Shown here in pieces: positions 7,149-15,431 of a stretch of DNA of 18,360 nucleotides; position 1 is the stretch's first letter, and each line of letters starts with the position of its first letter. The stretch covers positions 1 through 18,360 of the forward strand of contig CAZXCQ010000114.1 in assembly GCA_964639275.1 (NCBI GenBank). The letters are read 5' to 3'. This DNA comes from CAZXCQ01 sp964639275. GTDB taxonomy: Bacteria > Desulfobacterota > DSM-4660 > Desulfatiglandales > Desulfatiglandaceae. The notes beneath the pieces were generated by a model, which saw only the letters and a list, made by a program, of their open reading frames with translations, ran no database searches and was not told where the DNA came from. The position numbers and the translations under genes were made by a program.

Positions 7149-8420
7149 TTATAATAATACACTAACCAGCAATTTGTATACTATCATTGAAAGCAAGATG
7201 GTGAACGGCAGGGTAATAAACCATGAATAGAGGATGTTTCTTATCACCCGTAAATCAAGATCCCCCATGCCCTGCATAAGGCCCACGCCGATTACTGATC
7301 CCACCAGTACATGGGTCGTTGATACGGGCAGGCCCATTCGGGAACAAATCAGGATTGTGGTGGCGCCGCCAAACTCGGCACAGAATCCTCTTACAGGGGT
7401 GATTTCTGTGATCTTTTTTCCGATGGTCTGCATCACCCTTGAACCAAATGCCAAAAGCCCTCCCCCGACAGCGGCCCCGCCCAGGGCCAGCATCCAGACA
7501 GGCACCTCCACTCTCATGGCCACCGTTTTTGTCTTGACCACCGAATATATGGCGGCCAAAGGGCCTACGGCATTGGCTACGTCATTGGCACCGTGGGCAA
7601 AGGCCACATAACACGCCGTCATGACCTGAAGATAGGCAAAAACGGTCTCCACCCTTTTATACTCGTCGCCCTTGATCCAGTCGCTTCCTTTTTTGCCAAG
7701 CCGGGACAGCAGGACGCGTCCACAAAAACCGGCAGCTAGGGAGAAGGGCAGTGCGATCATCAAGGCCGAGACAAAGCTGAGATCCAGGTGGAGATTCTTG
7801 AGGCCTTTGAAAATGACCGATAATATCAGCACAATCAGTACGAGGGATAATAACCACGGGGCATAGTATCGGGTTATCTCATAGGGCCTTTCAGAAGAGA
7901 GGATCTTTTTTCGTATGAGATAATAAGTGCCTCCACCGATAAGACCGCCTATGAGGGGAGAAACCACCCAGCTCGCCGCAATGGTCCCCACCTTACCCCA
8001 TGAGATCGCACTCACGCCCACGGCAAGAATACCAAACCCCACGACCGCCCCGACAATGGAGTGGGTAGTGGATACAGGAAGCCCGAAATGGGTGGCGATC
8101 TGCACCCATATCCCGGCAGCCAGGAGCGCTGCAAACATCCCCAGCAAAAGCTTTTCCGGAGAGCCTGCCAAGAGGGAGGGATCGATCATCCCTTTTCGAA
8201 TGGTGTTGGTTACATGGCCCCCTGCCAACACCGCTCCCAGCATATTCGCCACCACGGAAATCACAACCGCCTGTCGCATGGTAAGGGCACCGGAACCGAC
8301 CGATGTGCCCATGGCATTGGCCAGGTCGTTGGCTCCTATGTTTGCGGCCATATAGAAGCCCAACACCGTTGCAAAAGCCAGGAGGTAATACTCGGCACCG
8401 GCAGAAAAAAGCGTACTCAT
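7149..8420 (-). CDS. pit: PiT-family inorganic phosphate transporter
   Basis: This 423-residue polytopic inner-membrane protein of about ten helices carries the duplicated PiT signature: GANDLANAMG in the N-terminal half and GANDVANAVG in the C-terminal half. Each is paired with a GLPVSTTH motif (GLPVSTTHSIVGAVVG and GLPVSTTHVLVGSVIG). PiT proteins carry metal-phosphate with H+ or Na+; a few relatives carry sulfate. The start ATG has no good Shine-Dalgarno sequence, and it lies 55 bp after the dehydrogenase gene, so expression may rely on read-through from the BKACE operon. Its placement among carbon/redox genes is unexplained. Confidence 0.93.
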   Translation of the reverse strand: MSTLFSAGAEYYLLAFATVLGFYMAANIGANDLANAMGTSVGSGALTMRQAVVISVVANMLGAVLAGGHVTNTIRKGMIDPSLLAGSPEKLLLGMFAALLAAGIWVQIATHFGLPVSTTHSIVGAVVGFGILAVGVSAISWGKVGTIAASWVVSPLIGGLIGGGTYYLIRKKILSSERPYEITRYYAPWLLSLVLIVLILSVIFKGLKNLHLDLSFVSALMIALPFSLAAGFCGRVLLSRLGKKGSDWIKGDEYKRVETVFAYLQVMTACYVAFAHGANDVANAVGPLAAIYSVVKTKTVAMRVEVPVWMLALGGAAVGGGLLAFGSRVMQTIGKKITEITPVRGFCAEFGGATTILICSRMGLPVSTTHVLVGSVIGVGLMQGMGDLDLRVIRNILYSWFITLPFTILLSMIVYKLLVSVLL

Positions 8421-8475
8421 TGGATAGGCCAGTCTCTTGCGTCTTTAGACCTGCAGCCAGCAGAAGGCATCATGA

Positions 8476-9417
8476 CTATATGGGCTCAAAGGCGTTTATC
8501 TTCTGGAGATGATCGAGCATCTTGAGATAGCGCCCGTCTCTTTTCTTGAGGATTTCTGTCTCGGCTCGATCCCCATAGTCGTAGAAACCCTTTGAGGTCT
8601 TGGCCCCCAGGTGACCCTGTTTTACCTTTTGTTCCACCGCAGGGCTTATATCTCCGCGAGATCTCATAATATCCAGGACCAGGTCAAGCCCGGTGAAGTC
8701 ATAGGTCTGAACCACCCCCACGATGGGAAGACGGATTCCCAGACTGAGCTTTACCGCCAGATCGATTTCTTCAGGGGTTGCCCAGCCCTTTTCCAGCATC
8801 TCCCAGACCGCCGTGGAAATACCGAGCTGGATCCGGTTGACAATAAAGGAAGGGACAAACTCCTTCATTATCACCGTCTTCTTGCCGAGTCTCTCCATCA
8901 GGCCCGCGGTAAAGGAGACGACCTCGGGCGATGTCTCCGGTCCGGGGACGACCTCTACCAGGGGGATGATGTGGGGTGGGGCGAACCAGTGGGCAACAAC
9001 CAGGCGTTGGGGTCTCCTGGCCTGTGCAATACCAAAGATATCCAGTGATGAGGTGTTGCTGGCCACAATGGTATCTTGAGGGCAGAATTCCTCCAGCCGG
9101 GAAAATATCTTCCTTTTTACATCAGGGACTTCTACCACTGCCTCCACGGCAAAATCAACCCCTTTGGCAGCAGCCGCCAGATCTGTGGATGGGTGTATGC
9201 GCGACTCAATAGCCGGGATTTCCCCGGCAGAAACATGTCCAAAGTCTGCCAGAGTCTCGAGGTTAGCCCGTATCAGGCCCATGGCACGATCCAGTATCTT
9301 GTTATCCAGGTCTACAAGTCGCACCTCAATCCCTGACTGTGCAAAGACCTGAGCAATCGAGTGCCCCATGACACCCGCCCCAACCACCAGGGTCTTTTTT
9401 ACGTCGCTTGGTTTCAT
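8476..9417 (-). CDS. 3-hydroxyacyl-CoA dehydrogenase-family, lambda-crystallin/carnitine-type
   Basis: This 313-residue protein has an N-terminal Rossmann domain (VGAGVMGHSIAQVFAQSG with GxGxxG at 13-18, and Asp36 favouring NAD+) and a C-terminal helical domain from about residue 185. Candidate catalytic positions are Ser120 (SNTSS), His143, Glu155 and Asn194. The active-site loop reads AHWFAPPHIIPLVEVVPGP. Classical 3-hydroxybutyryl-CoA dehydrogenases have HFFNPVPVMKLVEV. The PPxxxPLVE form is what I associate with lambda-crystallin/L-gulonate and L-carnitine dehydrogenases, which oxidise free beta-hydroxy acids. The start ATG has AAAGGAGG 6 nt upstream, and the gene begins 24 bp after the BKACE gene. 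Oxidation of a beta-hydroxy acid to the BKACE substrate is inferred from the pairing. Confidence 0.88.
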   Translation of the reverse strand: MKPSDVKKTLVVGAGVMGHSIAQVFAQSGIEVRLVDLDNKILDRAMGLIRANLETLADFGHVSAGEIPAIESRIHPSTDLAAAAKGVDFAVEAVVEVPDVKRKIFSRLEEFCPQDTIVASNTSSLDIFGIAQARRPQRLVVAHWFAPPHIIPLVEVVPGPETSPEVVSFTAGLMERLGKKTVIMKEFVPSFIVNRIQLGISTAVWEMLEKGWATPEEIDLAVKLSLGIRLPIVGVVQTYDFTGLDLVLDIMRSRGDISPAVEQKVKQGHLGAKTSKGFYDYGDRAETEILKKRDGRYLKMLDHLQKINAFEPI

Positions 9418-9441
9418 ATGCAGCCTCCTTTAAAGCTCTTT

Positions 9442-10368
9442 TCATCTTGATGGGCCAGGACCATTGATACGCAGGATCTCTCTCGCCTCCTGGGGCGTGG
9501 CCGGCGCCAGTGAGAATTCCCCCAGAATCCTGACCATCTTTTCTACCATTTGGGCGTTCGACCTGGCCAGCTCCCCCTTGCTCAGATAGAGGTTGTCTTC
9601 CATCCCCACGCGGCAATTCCCTCCCAGGAGGGCTGCCACGGTGCAGATGGGAAACTCGGTCCGGCCTGCACCAAAGGCGGACCATTGATAGTTGCCCGCG
9701 CCGAAGAGCCGGTCTGCGGTTTCTTTGAGATGAATCAGATCAAAAAAGGTGGGCTGTATAGCGCCCAGGATTCCCATAACAAACTGAAGATAGAGCGGGG
9801 CCTCCAAAAGACCGCCGGAGAGGAGAAATTCTGCATTGTATAGATGCCCGACATCGTAGATCTCAAGCTCCGGCTTGGTGCCGTTTTCCCGCATCACGGC
9901 GCAGACCTTTTCAAGGTCGGCAAATGTGTTCTGGAATATGGCCCCCTTGCTGGCCTCCAGAAAGGGCCTTTCCCAATCATATTTCCATCCCTTGTATTTG
10001 GCGATCACCGGGTAAAGGGCAAAGTTGATGGAACCCATGTTGAAGGAGGCGAGCTCGGGTTTGAACTCGGGGACCACGGCCATCCTCTGGTCCACGGTCA
10101 TGCCCGCCCCGCCGCCGGTGGTGATGCAGATGATCACATCCGATTCAGAACCGATCCTGTCTATGATCTCGCGGAAGAGACCGAGGTCGGGGCTGGGCAT
10201 CCCGTTTTCAGGATTCCTGGCATGGATGTGGACGGCCGCGGCGCCGGCCCGGGCTGCATCAATGGCCTGACGAGCAATCTCCTCGGGGGTGATGGGCAGA
10301 TAGGGAGACATGGTTGGTGTGTGGATGGAACCGGTGATGGCCGCAGAGATGATCACGTTTCTTGACAT
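9442..10368 (-). CDS. BKACE (DUF849) beta-keto acid cleavage enzyme
   Basis: This 308-residue TIM-barrel protein belongs to the Kce/BKACE family, which condenses a beta-keto acid with acetyl-CoA to give acetoacetate and a new acyl-CoA. The zinc motif HIH is present (His47, His49, in AAVHIHAR), and the N-terminal ITGSIHTPTMSPYLPITPEE is typical of a large BKACE subgroup. The position equivalent to Glu14 of 3-keto-5-aminohexanoate cleavage enzyme is not Glu here, so lysine fermentation is not implied. An upstream in-frame ATG would add 8 residues, but GGGAGGT lies 7 nt before the ATG at 10366-10368, so that start is used. It heads the second operon, after terminator 10571-10595 and repeat copy C. 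Confidence 0.9.
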   Translation of the reverse strand: MSRNVIISAAITGSIHTPTMSPYLPITPEEIARQAIDAARAGAAAVHIHARNPENGMPSPDLGLFREIIDRIGSESDVIICITTGGGAGMTVDQRMAVVPEFKPELASFNMGSINFALYPVIAKYKGWKYDWERPFLEASKGAIFQNTFADLEKVCAVMRENGTKPELEIYDVGHLYNAEFLLSGGLLEAPLYLQFVMGILGAIQPTFFDLIHLKETADRLFGAGNYQWSAFGAGRTEFPICTVAALLGGNCRVGMEDNLYLSKGELARSNAQMVEKMVRILGEFSLAPATPQEAREILRINGPGPSR

Positions 10369-10462
10369 GGCAAGACCTCCCTGTTGGATCAATATGGCAG
10401 CCGTAATCAGGATATCTCAAGAGACAGGCAAAATCCATATTGTTGATCCTCTTTGAAAGACT

Positions 10463-10557
10463 GTAACACTTTAACCGTTTGAAACCCGGGCAATGGGGGT
10501 TCGGAACCCCCATTCCCCTGTCTCAGTTCCAGTTTTGAAGAAAGCTAATATTGATAC
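10463..10557. repeat. Short palindromic repeat element, copy C (95 bp, inverted)
   Basis: The element is in the opposite orientation to the other copies. Its ends are GTAACACTTTAACC (10463) and GCTAATATTGATAC (to 10557). The core CAATGGGGGTTC faces GGAACCCCCATT, a near-perfect palindrome of 12-13 bp. It lies between the liv-operon terminator and the BKACE gene, so it would be in or near the BKACE promoter or leader. Confidence 0.85.
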
Positions 10558-10570
10558 GAAAAACTGAAAA

Positions 10571-10595
10571 GGACGTGGGGGTTTCCCCCACGTCC
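10571..10595 (-). terminator. Rho-independent terminator of the liv operon
   Basis: A perfect 11-bp stem (GGACGTGGGGG, loop of 3, CCCCCACGTCC) is followed on the minus strand by TTTTCAGTTTTT. It lies 26 bp after the stop of the substrate-binding protein gene and marks the end of the liv transcript. It is the strongest intrinsic terminator in the window. Confidence 0.93.
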
Positions 10596-10621
10596 TGGCC
10601 TTTAAGGTTATCGGATGGCGG

Positions 10622-11872
10622 CTATTTACACCGTGGATTTCCGGTCTTCTCCGGAGGGGTTGTGATCTGTTGCGCAGGGATGACTGTCGGTGTGCCCACA
10701 TAGGGAAAATCGTAGAACTTGCTGGTGGGCTCAATCTCCGCCGCCACTCCCGGGCCGATCATCTGATGATCGCATGCGCGCATCGTCACCGTGCCCCAGG
10801 GGACCTCATAGGTCATGCCTTCCCAGGCCTTGATAACGGCTCCCACATCGGTGGTTCCCGCCTTTTTTATGGCCTCGCCCAGAAAACGAACGGCCCAGTA
10901 GCACCGGCCCATGCTGAGATTGGGCCAGCGGTAGGCGACGGGCGCGTCTTTATATTTTGCCGCCCATTTTTCAAGAAAGGCCTTGTTTTGCGGCGTGTCG
11001 ATCGTGATCATGTAAAAGTCTCCTGCGACATTGCCGATTGCCGGTTTTCCGCCCACAGCCTCTATATGGACCGGGTCGTTCAAAAAGTAGTCGGCCAGCT
11101 TGACCTTCCAACCCAGGGCGTATCCGTGTTTCAGCAATAGCTGAAGATCAGTGCCCCAGTTTCCAGACAGGACCACCTCGGCGCCGGATGCCATGATGGC
11201 ACTGATATAGGGAGCGAAGTCTTTACAGGCGATGGGGTGAAAGACCTCGCCAACAATCCGGGCGCCTTGTGGTTTTACCTGCTCGAACTTCTTCCTGAAA
11301 CCTTCTGCCGCCTCACGTCCAAAGGCATAGTCCTGGCACAAAATGTAGTATTTTTTGAACTGTGGGTATTTGTCGACCATGTATTGGACAAGGACGGCAG
11401 AGTGCTGGTCGGTATTCATACAGCACCGGAAGGTATAGGGTGTAAATGCCGAACCGGTAATACTCGCTGCCTCGGTGCCATAGCTCAGGTTGATCACCTT
11501 GTATTTTTTGGCCACCTTGGCCATGGCAAGCGTGTTATGGCTTCCCGTACCGGTCATGATAAATTTAGCGCCATTTTCTAAAATTAGCTTTTTTGCCTTC
11601 CGGGTCGCTATGGCAGGTTTCAGGGCATCGTCTTCATAAATCCCCACCACCTTTTTACCCAGAAGACCCCCTTCTGCATTGATCTGCTCGATGGCAAACT
11701 TGACGGCATTGACATAGCGATCTCCCACGTCCTTAAATGGCCCGGAGAGGGGCTCGATCACACCAAAGACGATCTCATCGCCTGCCATAACCGCCGGTGG
11801 CCCAAACGCGGCTGCCAAGAATGGTAAGACAGCCAGGACAAAAATCCAGGTTATTTTTTTCGTTTTCTTCAT
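10622..11872 (-). CDS. Branched-chain-type ABC transporter substrate-binding protein
   Basis: This 416-residue exported protein is of the type-1 periplasmic binding fold (Peripla_BP_6, LivK-like). A signal peptide covers residues 1 to about 30: MKKTKK, a hydrophobic core and an AVMA cleavage site before GDEIVFG. The mature N-terminus GVIEPLSGPFKDVGDRYVNAVKFAIEQINAEGG is diagnostic. In such systems it captures the solute in the periplasm and delivers it to LivHM. An upstream in-frame ATG would add 17 residues, but AAAGGAGGG sits 9 nt before the MKKTKK codon and the signal peptide begins there. At 416 residues it is longer than E. coli LivK (about 370), as is common for homologues that bind aromatic or short-chain acids. 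The ligand is unknown. It is the last gene of the liv operon. Confidence 0.92.
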   Translation of the reverse strand: MKKTKKITWIFVLAVLPFLAAAFGPPAVMAGDEIVFGVIEPLSGPFKDVGDRYVNAVKFAIEQINAEGGLLGKKVVGIYEDDALKPAIATRKAKKLILENGAKFIMTGTGSHNTLAMAKVAKKYKVINLSYGTEAASITGSAFTPYTFRCCMNTDQHSAVLVQYMVDKYPQFKKYYILCQDYAFGREAAEGFRKKFEQVKPQGARIVGEVFHPIACKDFAPYISAIMASGAEVVLSGNWGTDLQLLLKHGYALGWKVKLADYFLNDPVHIEAVGGKPAIGNVAGDFYMITIDTPQNKAFLEKWAAKYKDAPVAYRWPNLSMGRCYWAVRFLGEAIKKAGTTDVGAVIKAWEGMTYEVPWGTVTMRACDHQMIGPGVAAEIEPTSKFYDFPYVGTPTVIPAQQITTPPEKTGNPRCK

Positions 11873-11941
11873 GACAAAAAACCCTCCTTTCTCGATGTGT
11901 GGTTGTTTGTTAAAATCCATCACCTCCTTCTGGCCCTTGGC

Positions 11942-12655
11942 CTAGACTTCGAGATATCTTTCGCGCACCTCATCCTCATGTTCAAGGTCCTGTGTTGTCC
12001 CGTCAAATACGATCTGCCCCTTGCTCATCACATAGGCCCGGGAGGTCAAATCCAAGATGATCTCCAGACCCTGTTCAACCAGGAGGATGGAGATGCCTGC
12101 CCCATGGATCTCCTGGATGACATTTGAAACCGCTTCGACCAGCATCGGTGCAAGACCTTCTGTGGGCTCATCCAGAAGCAAGAGTTCCGGGTTGCCCATA
12201 AGGGTCCGTACAATGGTCAGCATCTGCTGTTCCCCGCCGGACAGATTCCCCCCCCTGCTGGAATCTCGCTTCTTTAGCTGGGGGAAGAGACTGTAGGCCT
12301 TGTCGATGTTCCACCTTACCTTGAGATCCGCTTGGGTCTTGCCGGGCTTTATCCCCAGGAGAAGATTCTGTCTGACGGTCAGGTTGGGGAAGATCCTTCT
12401 CTCCTCGGGGACATAACCCACCCCGAGTTTGGTGATCTGGTGCGGCTTCATCCCTTCGATATGTTTTTCCCTAAACTGGATCGATCCCGACCGGGGGGGT
12501 ACCACCCCATTGATGCTCTTGAGCGTCGTGGATTTTCCAACGCCGTTCCGGCCCAAAAGCCCGACGACCTCCCCCTCTTCGACTCCCAGGGATATGCCCT
12601 GGAGGATGTGGCTTTTTTCATAAAAGGTGTTGACATCTTTTAACGTTAGGATCAT
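11942..12655 (-). CDS. livF: LIV-type ABC transporter ATP-binding protein LivF
   Basis: This 237-residue ATPase has Walker A GRNGVGKS (35-42), signature LSGGEQ (138-143), Walker B LLLLDEP (158-164) and the YVPEERRIFPNLTVRQNL segment characteristic of LivF. It drives import with LivG at the cytoplasmic face of LivHM. Its ATG overlaps the livG stop (ATGA), and GGGAG lies just upstream. A 69-bp gap separates it from the substrate-binding protein gene. Confidence 0.95.
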   Translation of the reverse strand: MILTLKDVNTFYEKSHILQGISLGVEEGEVVGLLGRNGVGKSTTLKSINGVVPPRSGSIQFREKHIEGMKPHQITKLGVGYVPEERRIFPNLTVRQNLLLGIKPGKTQADLKVRWNIDKAYSLFPQLKKRDSSRGGNLSGGEQQMLTIVRTLMGNPELLLLDEPTEGLAPMLVEAVSNVIQEIHGAGISILLVEQGLEIILDLTSRAYVMSKGQIVFDGTTQDLEHEDEVRERYLEV

Positions 12656-13398
12656 TTCTTGCTCCCGAGATAGGCCTTCTTGACTTCCTCGTCCTCTCTG
12701 ATTTCTTGTGGGGTTCCCGTTGCCAGGATTTCACCATAATATAGGACCGTGATACGGTCTGAAATTGAAAAGACCACATCCATGTCGTGTTCGATAATCA
12801 CCAGGGTCTTTCCCTCTGTGACCCTGTCGATCAGATGGACCGCCTCGCGGGTCTCTTCAGTGGTCATACCCGCAGTGGGTTCGTCCAATAGTATGAGTTC
12901 GGGGTTGGTGGCCAGTGTCACACCAATTTCCAGTGCCCGTTGATGCCCATAGGCCAGCTCCCCGGCAGGGGTCGCAGGAAATTCCTCCAGGCCTATGGTT
13001 TTTAAAAGTGCGGTCGTTTCACCTGCAACCCCCTTCAGATTGTTTAGCCGTGAAAATATATTAAAACGCATCCCTTTCTTGGAGAGGATGGCGTTTCTGA
13101 TATTCTCATAGACGGTCATGTTTGGAAAGAGGTTGGTCACCTGAAAAGATCGCGCCACCCCGTGCCGGTTGACCCTGAATGGGGACCAGTTGGTGATCTC
13201 CTCCCCTTTGAAGAGGATCTTACCTCTGGAGACCTTGTATTTGCCGGTAACGAGATTAAAAAGTGTGCTTTTACCGGCACCGTTGGGGCCGATGATGGCG
13301 TGGCGCTCCCCCTGTTCCACAGTGAAGTTAATCCCGGAAAGGACCTCAAGTCCACCAAAGTCCTTGTCCACATCCTTGATTTCTAGAATTGCTCTCAC
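12652..13398 (-). CDS. livG: LIV-type ABC transporter ATP-binding protein LivG
   Basis: This 248-residue ATPase has Walker A GPNGAGKS (37-44), the LivG-type degenerate signature LAYGHQR (148-154), Walker B LILLDEP (about 168-174), and VIIEHDMDVVFSISDRI after the H-loop region. It pairs with LivF. The start codon is GTG (13396-13398) with GGAG 7 nt upstream, and the conserved ILEIKDVDKDFGG follows. The 91-bp gap between livM and livG holds a small tandem repeat and no gene. Confidence 0.95.
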   Translation of the reverse strand: MRAILEIKDVDKDFGGLEVLSGINFTVEQGERHAIIGPNGAGKSTLFNLVTGKYKVSRGKILFKGEEITNWSPFRVNRHGVARSFQVTNLFPNMTVYENIRNAILSKKGMRFNIFSRLNNLKGVAGETTALLKTIGLEEFPATPAGELAYGHQRALEIGVTLATNPELILLDEPTAGMTTEETREAVHLIDRVTEGKTLVIIEHDMDVVFSISDRITVLYYGEILATGTPQEIREDEEVKKAYLGSKK

Positions 13399-13443
13399 CG
13401 GTTATCTCCGTTTCACTGTTCCGGCTGATGAAGCCAGGTCTTT

Positions 13444-13471
13444 AACCCTGAACCCTGAACGCTGAACCTGT
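13444..13471. repeat. 7-bp tandem repeat, about four units
   Basis: AACCCTG, AACCCTG, AACGCTG and AACCTGTG follow one another between livM and livG. The units are slightly degenerate. The array is too short to be a CRISPR. It lies inside the liv operon and has no evident role. Confidence 0.7.
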
Positions 13472-13489
13472 GAACGCCTCCGTCCAATC

Positions 13490-14455
13490 CTATTGGTTTG
13501 CAAAGACATTTTTTATCTTTGTGGGTATCAGACCGATCAGGCCCCTGTTAGCGTATAGGATCAAGAGGACAAAGAGTAGCCCGAGGAAAAATTCCCAATG
13601 TTCGGTAATACCGCTGACCCATTCGGTAAAATATATAAATACACCTGCCCCCAGAACCGGCCCAAAGAATGAGCCTGTCCCACCGATAAAGGTCATAAAC
13701 AGCACCTCTGTGGACATGGGGAGGCCGATCGCCTCCAGGGAGACAAATTCCTGGAAAAAGGCAAACAGTGCCCCGGCAATACCCGCGAAGAACCCGGCCA
13801 TTGTAAAGAGCGTCAGCCTGGACAGAAAGGTATTGTATCCGATGAACTTGGCCCTCTCTTCGTTGTCTTTTACGCAAGCGACGGTATTGCCATAAGGGGT
13901 CCTTAGGAAATACCACAAAGCGCCAAGACAGATGAGAACCACGATAACGGTCACGTAATATACATTGACCGTCGAGAACATATCCAGTTCGCCGAGCAAT
14001 GGAAGGTGCATATCCGGTCTTTCCAACCCGATCCCGTCATCCCCGCCGGTCAGACTTCGCCACTTCAGGGCGATGGCATATATCAACTGATTAAAGGCCA
14101 GGGTCAGCAGGGCAAAATAGGCCCCGCTCAATCGTACGCAAAAAAAACCCACGATCACAGCCATTATGCCCCCGGTCACCCCCCCAACCAAGATGGCCAG
14201 CAAGAGGGGTATCCCCGGAACATACTTGAGGGCAAAGACCATAAAATAGGCGCCGGTTCCAAAATAGGCCGCGTGTCCAAAGGAAAGCACTCCACCGTAA
14301 CCCAGGAGCAAGTTGTAGCTAAGGGCAAAAAGGGCGAAAAAGGCGATTTCAACGGCCATGTTTAATTGCAATTCCGTGAGAACAAGCGGCAGAATTGCAA
14401 GCAGCGCCAGGATGATCAAACCACAAAAGATGTTTTGATAGCGTTTTTTTGTCAT
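13490..14455 (-). CDS. livM: LIV-type ABC transporter permease LivM
   Basis: This 321-residue inner-membrane permease has about eight to ten hydrophobic helices and the LivM hallmarks NLLLGYGGVLSFGHAAYFGTGAY and FIGGTGSFFGPVLGAG. It forms the translocation pore with LivH. The longest open frame begins 11 residues earlier, but the ATG at 14453-14455 is preferred. It overlaps the livH stop as ATGA, has GGGGAGG close upstream, and gives the expected MTKKRYQN basic start before the first helix. Confidence 0.93.
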   Translation of the reverse strand: MTKKRYQNIFCGLIILALLAILPLVLTELQLNMAVEIAFFALFALSYNLLLGYGGVLSFGHAAYFGTGAYFMVFALKYVPGIPLLLAILVGGVTGGIMAVIVGFFCVRLSGAYFALLTLAFNQLIYAIALKWRSLTGGDDGIGLERPDMHLPLLGELDMFSTVNVYYVTVIVVLICLGALWYFLRTPYGNTVACVKDNEERAKFIGYNTFLSRLTLFTMAGFFAGIAGALFAFFQEFVSLEAIGLPMSTEVLFMTFIGGTGSFFGPVLGAGVFIYFTEWVSGITEHWEFFLGLLFVLLILYANRGLIGLIPTKIKNVFANQ

Positions 14456-15324
14456 GCCGCCTCCCCAAAAAGACCCTGTGGTCTCCACACCAAGACGATG
14501 GCCATGAGCAGGAACTCAAACACCAGCGCGAGCTCAGGCAAAAACATAATCCCAAAAGATTGGAGCTCTCCAATCATCAACGCGGCGATCAGGGCCCCCC
14601 AGACGCTCCCAAAGCCCCCGATGACGATCACCACAAAGGAGTCAATCAGGATATCCAGGCCCATGCCCGGGTAGGTGCTCAAAAAAGGCGCGGCCACGAC
14701 CCCCGCAAGGCCTGCAAGGGCCGAACCGATACAGAAGACGCCCAGAAAGACCGCCTGGACATTGATTCCCAAGATGTCTACCATCTCATTATCAAAGACC
14801 GCCGCCCGGACCGTGATACCGATGCGGGTCTTTTGCATAATAAAGGCAAGGATGAGCAAGACGAATGCCGCGATAAGGAGGATAAAGAGGCGATACAAGG
14901 GATAACTGGCATCCATAAATGGGACAGAGCCTGTTAATAAGGAGGGGGGCCTTACGGCCAGGGGGTATGTGCCCCAGACCCACTTTACCACCTCGGCGAG
15001 GATGTAAAAGATCCCAAAGGTCAACATCAGTTCGGGGGCATGTCCCAGGATGTGGACTTTTCTCAAAAGCACGCGCTCGACAAATGCGCCGATAAGACCC
15101 ACACCAATCGGGGCCAATATGAGGCAAAGCCAGAAGTTTCCGGTCCAGGAGGTCAGGGTATAGGCAAAATAGGCGCCCACCATGTAAAAGGCGGCATGCG
15201 CGATATTCAGTACGCCCATCATCCCGAATACAAGCGTGAGTCCGGAGGTCACCAGGAAGAGAAGCATCCCGTAGACAAGTCCATGCATCGCTTGAATCAC
15301 ATAGGCATCCAGTGAAAATCCCAT
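14452..15324 (-). CDS. livH: LIV-type ABC transporter permease LivH
   Basis: This 290-residue permease begins with QAMHGLVYGMLLFLVTSGLTLVFGMMGVLNIAHAAFYMVGAY, the typical LivH opening, and ends with VLVWRPQGLFGEAA. The FVVIVIGGFGSVWGALIAALMIG segment is the conserved cytoplasmic-loop region. It is the first gene of the liv operon, translationally coupled to livM by a 4-bp overlap. The ATG has AAGGAG 9 nt upstream. Confidence 0.94.
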   Translation of the reverse strand: MGFSLDAYVIQAMHGLVYGMLLFLVTSGLTLVFGMMGVLNIAHAAFYMVGAYFAYTLTSWTGNFWLCLILAPIGVGLIGAFVERVLLRKVHILGHAPELMLTFGIFYILAEVVKWVWGTYPLAVRPPSLLTGSVPFMDASYPLYRLFILLIAAFVLLILAFIMQKTRIGITVRAAVFDNEMVDILGINVQAVFLGVFCIGSALAGLAGVVAAPFLSTYPGMGLDILIDSFVVIVIGGFGSVWGALIAALMIGELQSFGIMFLPELALVFEFLLMAIVLVWRPQGLFGEAA

Positions 15325-15368
15325 AGATGAAATCTCCTTATCGGGAAACCTTTGGTAAATCCATCTGA

Positions 15369-15408
15369 GGCCAAGTCATCCGTTAAGAAGTGGGGAAAAC
15401 ACTTGGCC
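15369..15408. promoter_or_regulatory. Spaced inverted repeat upstream of livH, possible operator
   Basis: GGCCAAGT at 15369-15376 faces ACTTGGCC at 15401-15408, an exact 8-bp inverted repeat with a 24-bp spacer. It lies 45-84 bp upstream of livH and just downstream of the XRE-cupin gene. It could be a regulator site or an RNA hairpin in the leader. No convincing -35/-10 pair was found in the 135-bp gap. Confidence 0.35.
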
Positions 15409-15431
15409 TTGCCCTTAATCGCGGCCCCAAA

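Noticed and set aside
8476..9417. Firm call as L-carnitine dehydrogenase
   Set aside because: The active-site loop and BKACE neighbour fit, but no carnitine transporter signature, betaine-CoA enzymes or thioesterase domain are visible, so only the family is stated.
9844..10365. 173-residue plus-strand open frame
   Set aside because: It is antisense to the BKACE gene, whose motifs and ribosome binding site are clear; no family likeness in the plus frame.
10259..10513. 84-residue minus-strand frame across the BKACE start and repeat copy C
   Set aside because: It overlaps the coding start of BKACE in another frame and runs through the repeat; no Shine-Dalgarno support.
13444..13471. Possible CRISPR seed
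   Set aside because: Units are 7 bp without spacers, and no cas genes are present.
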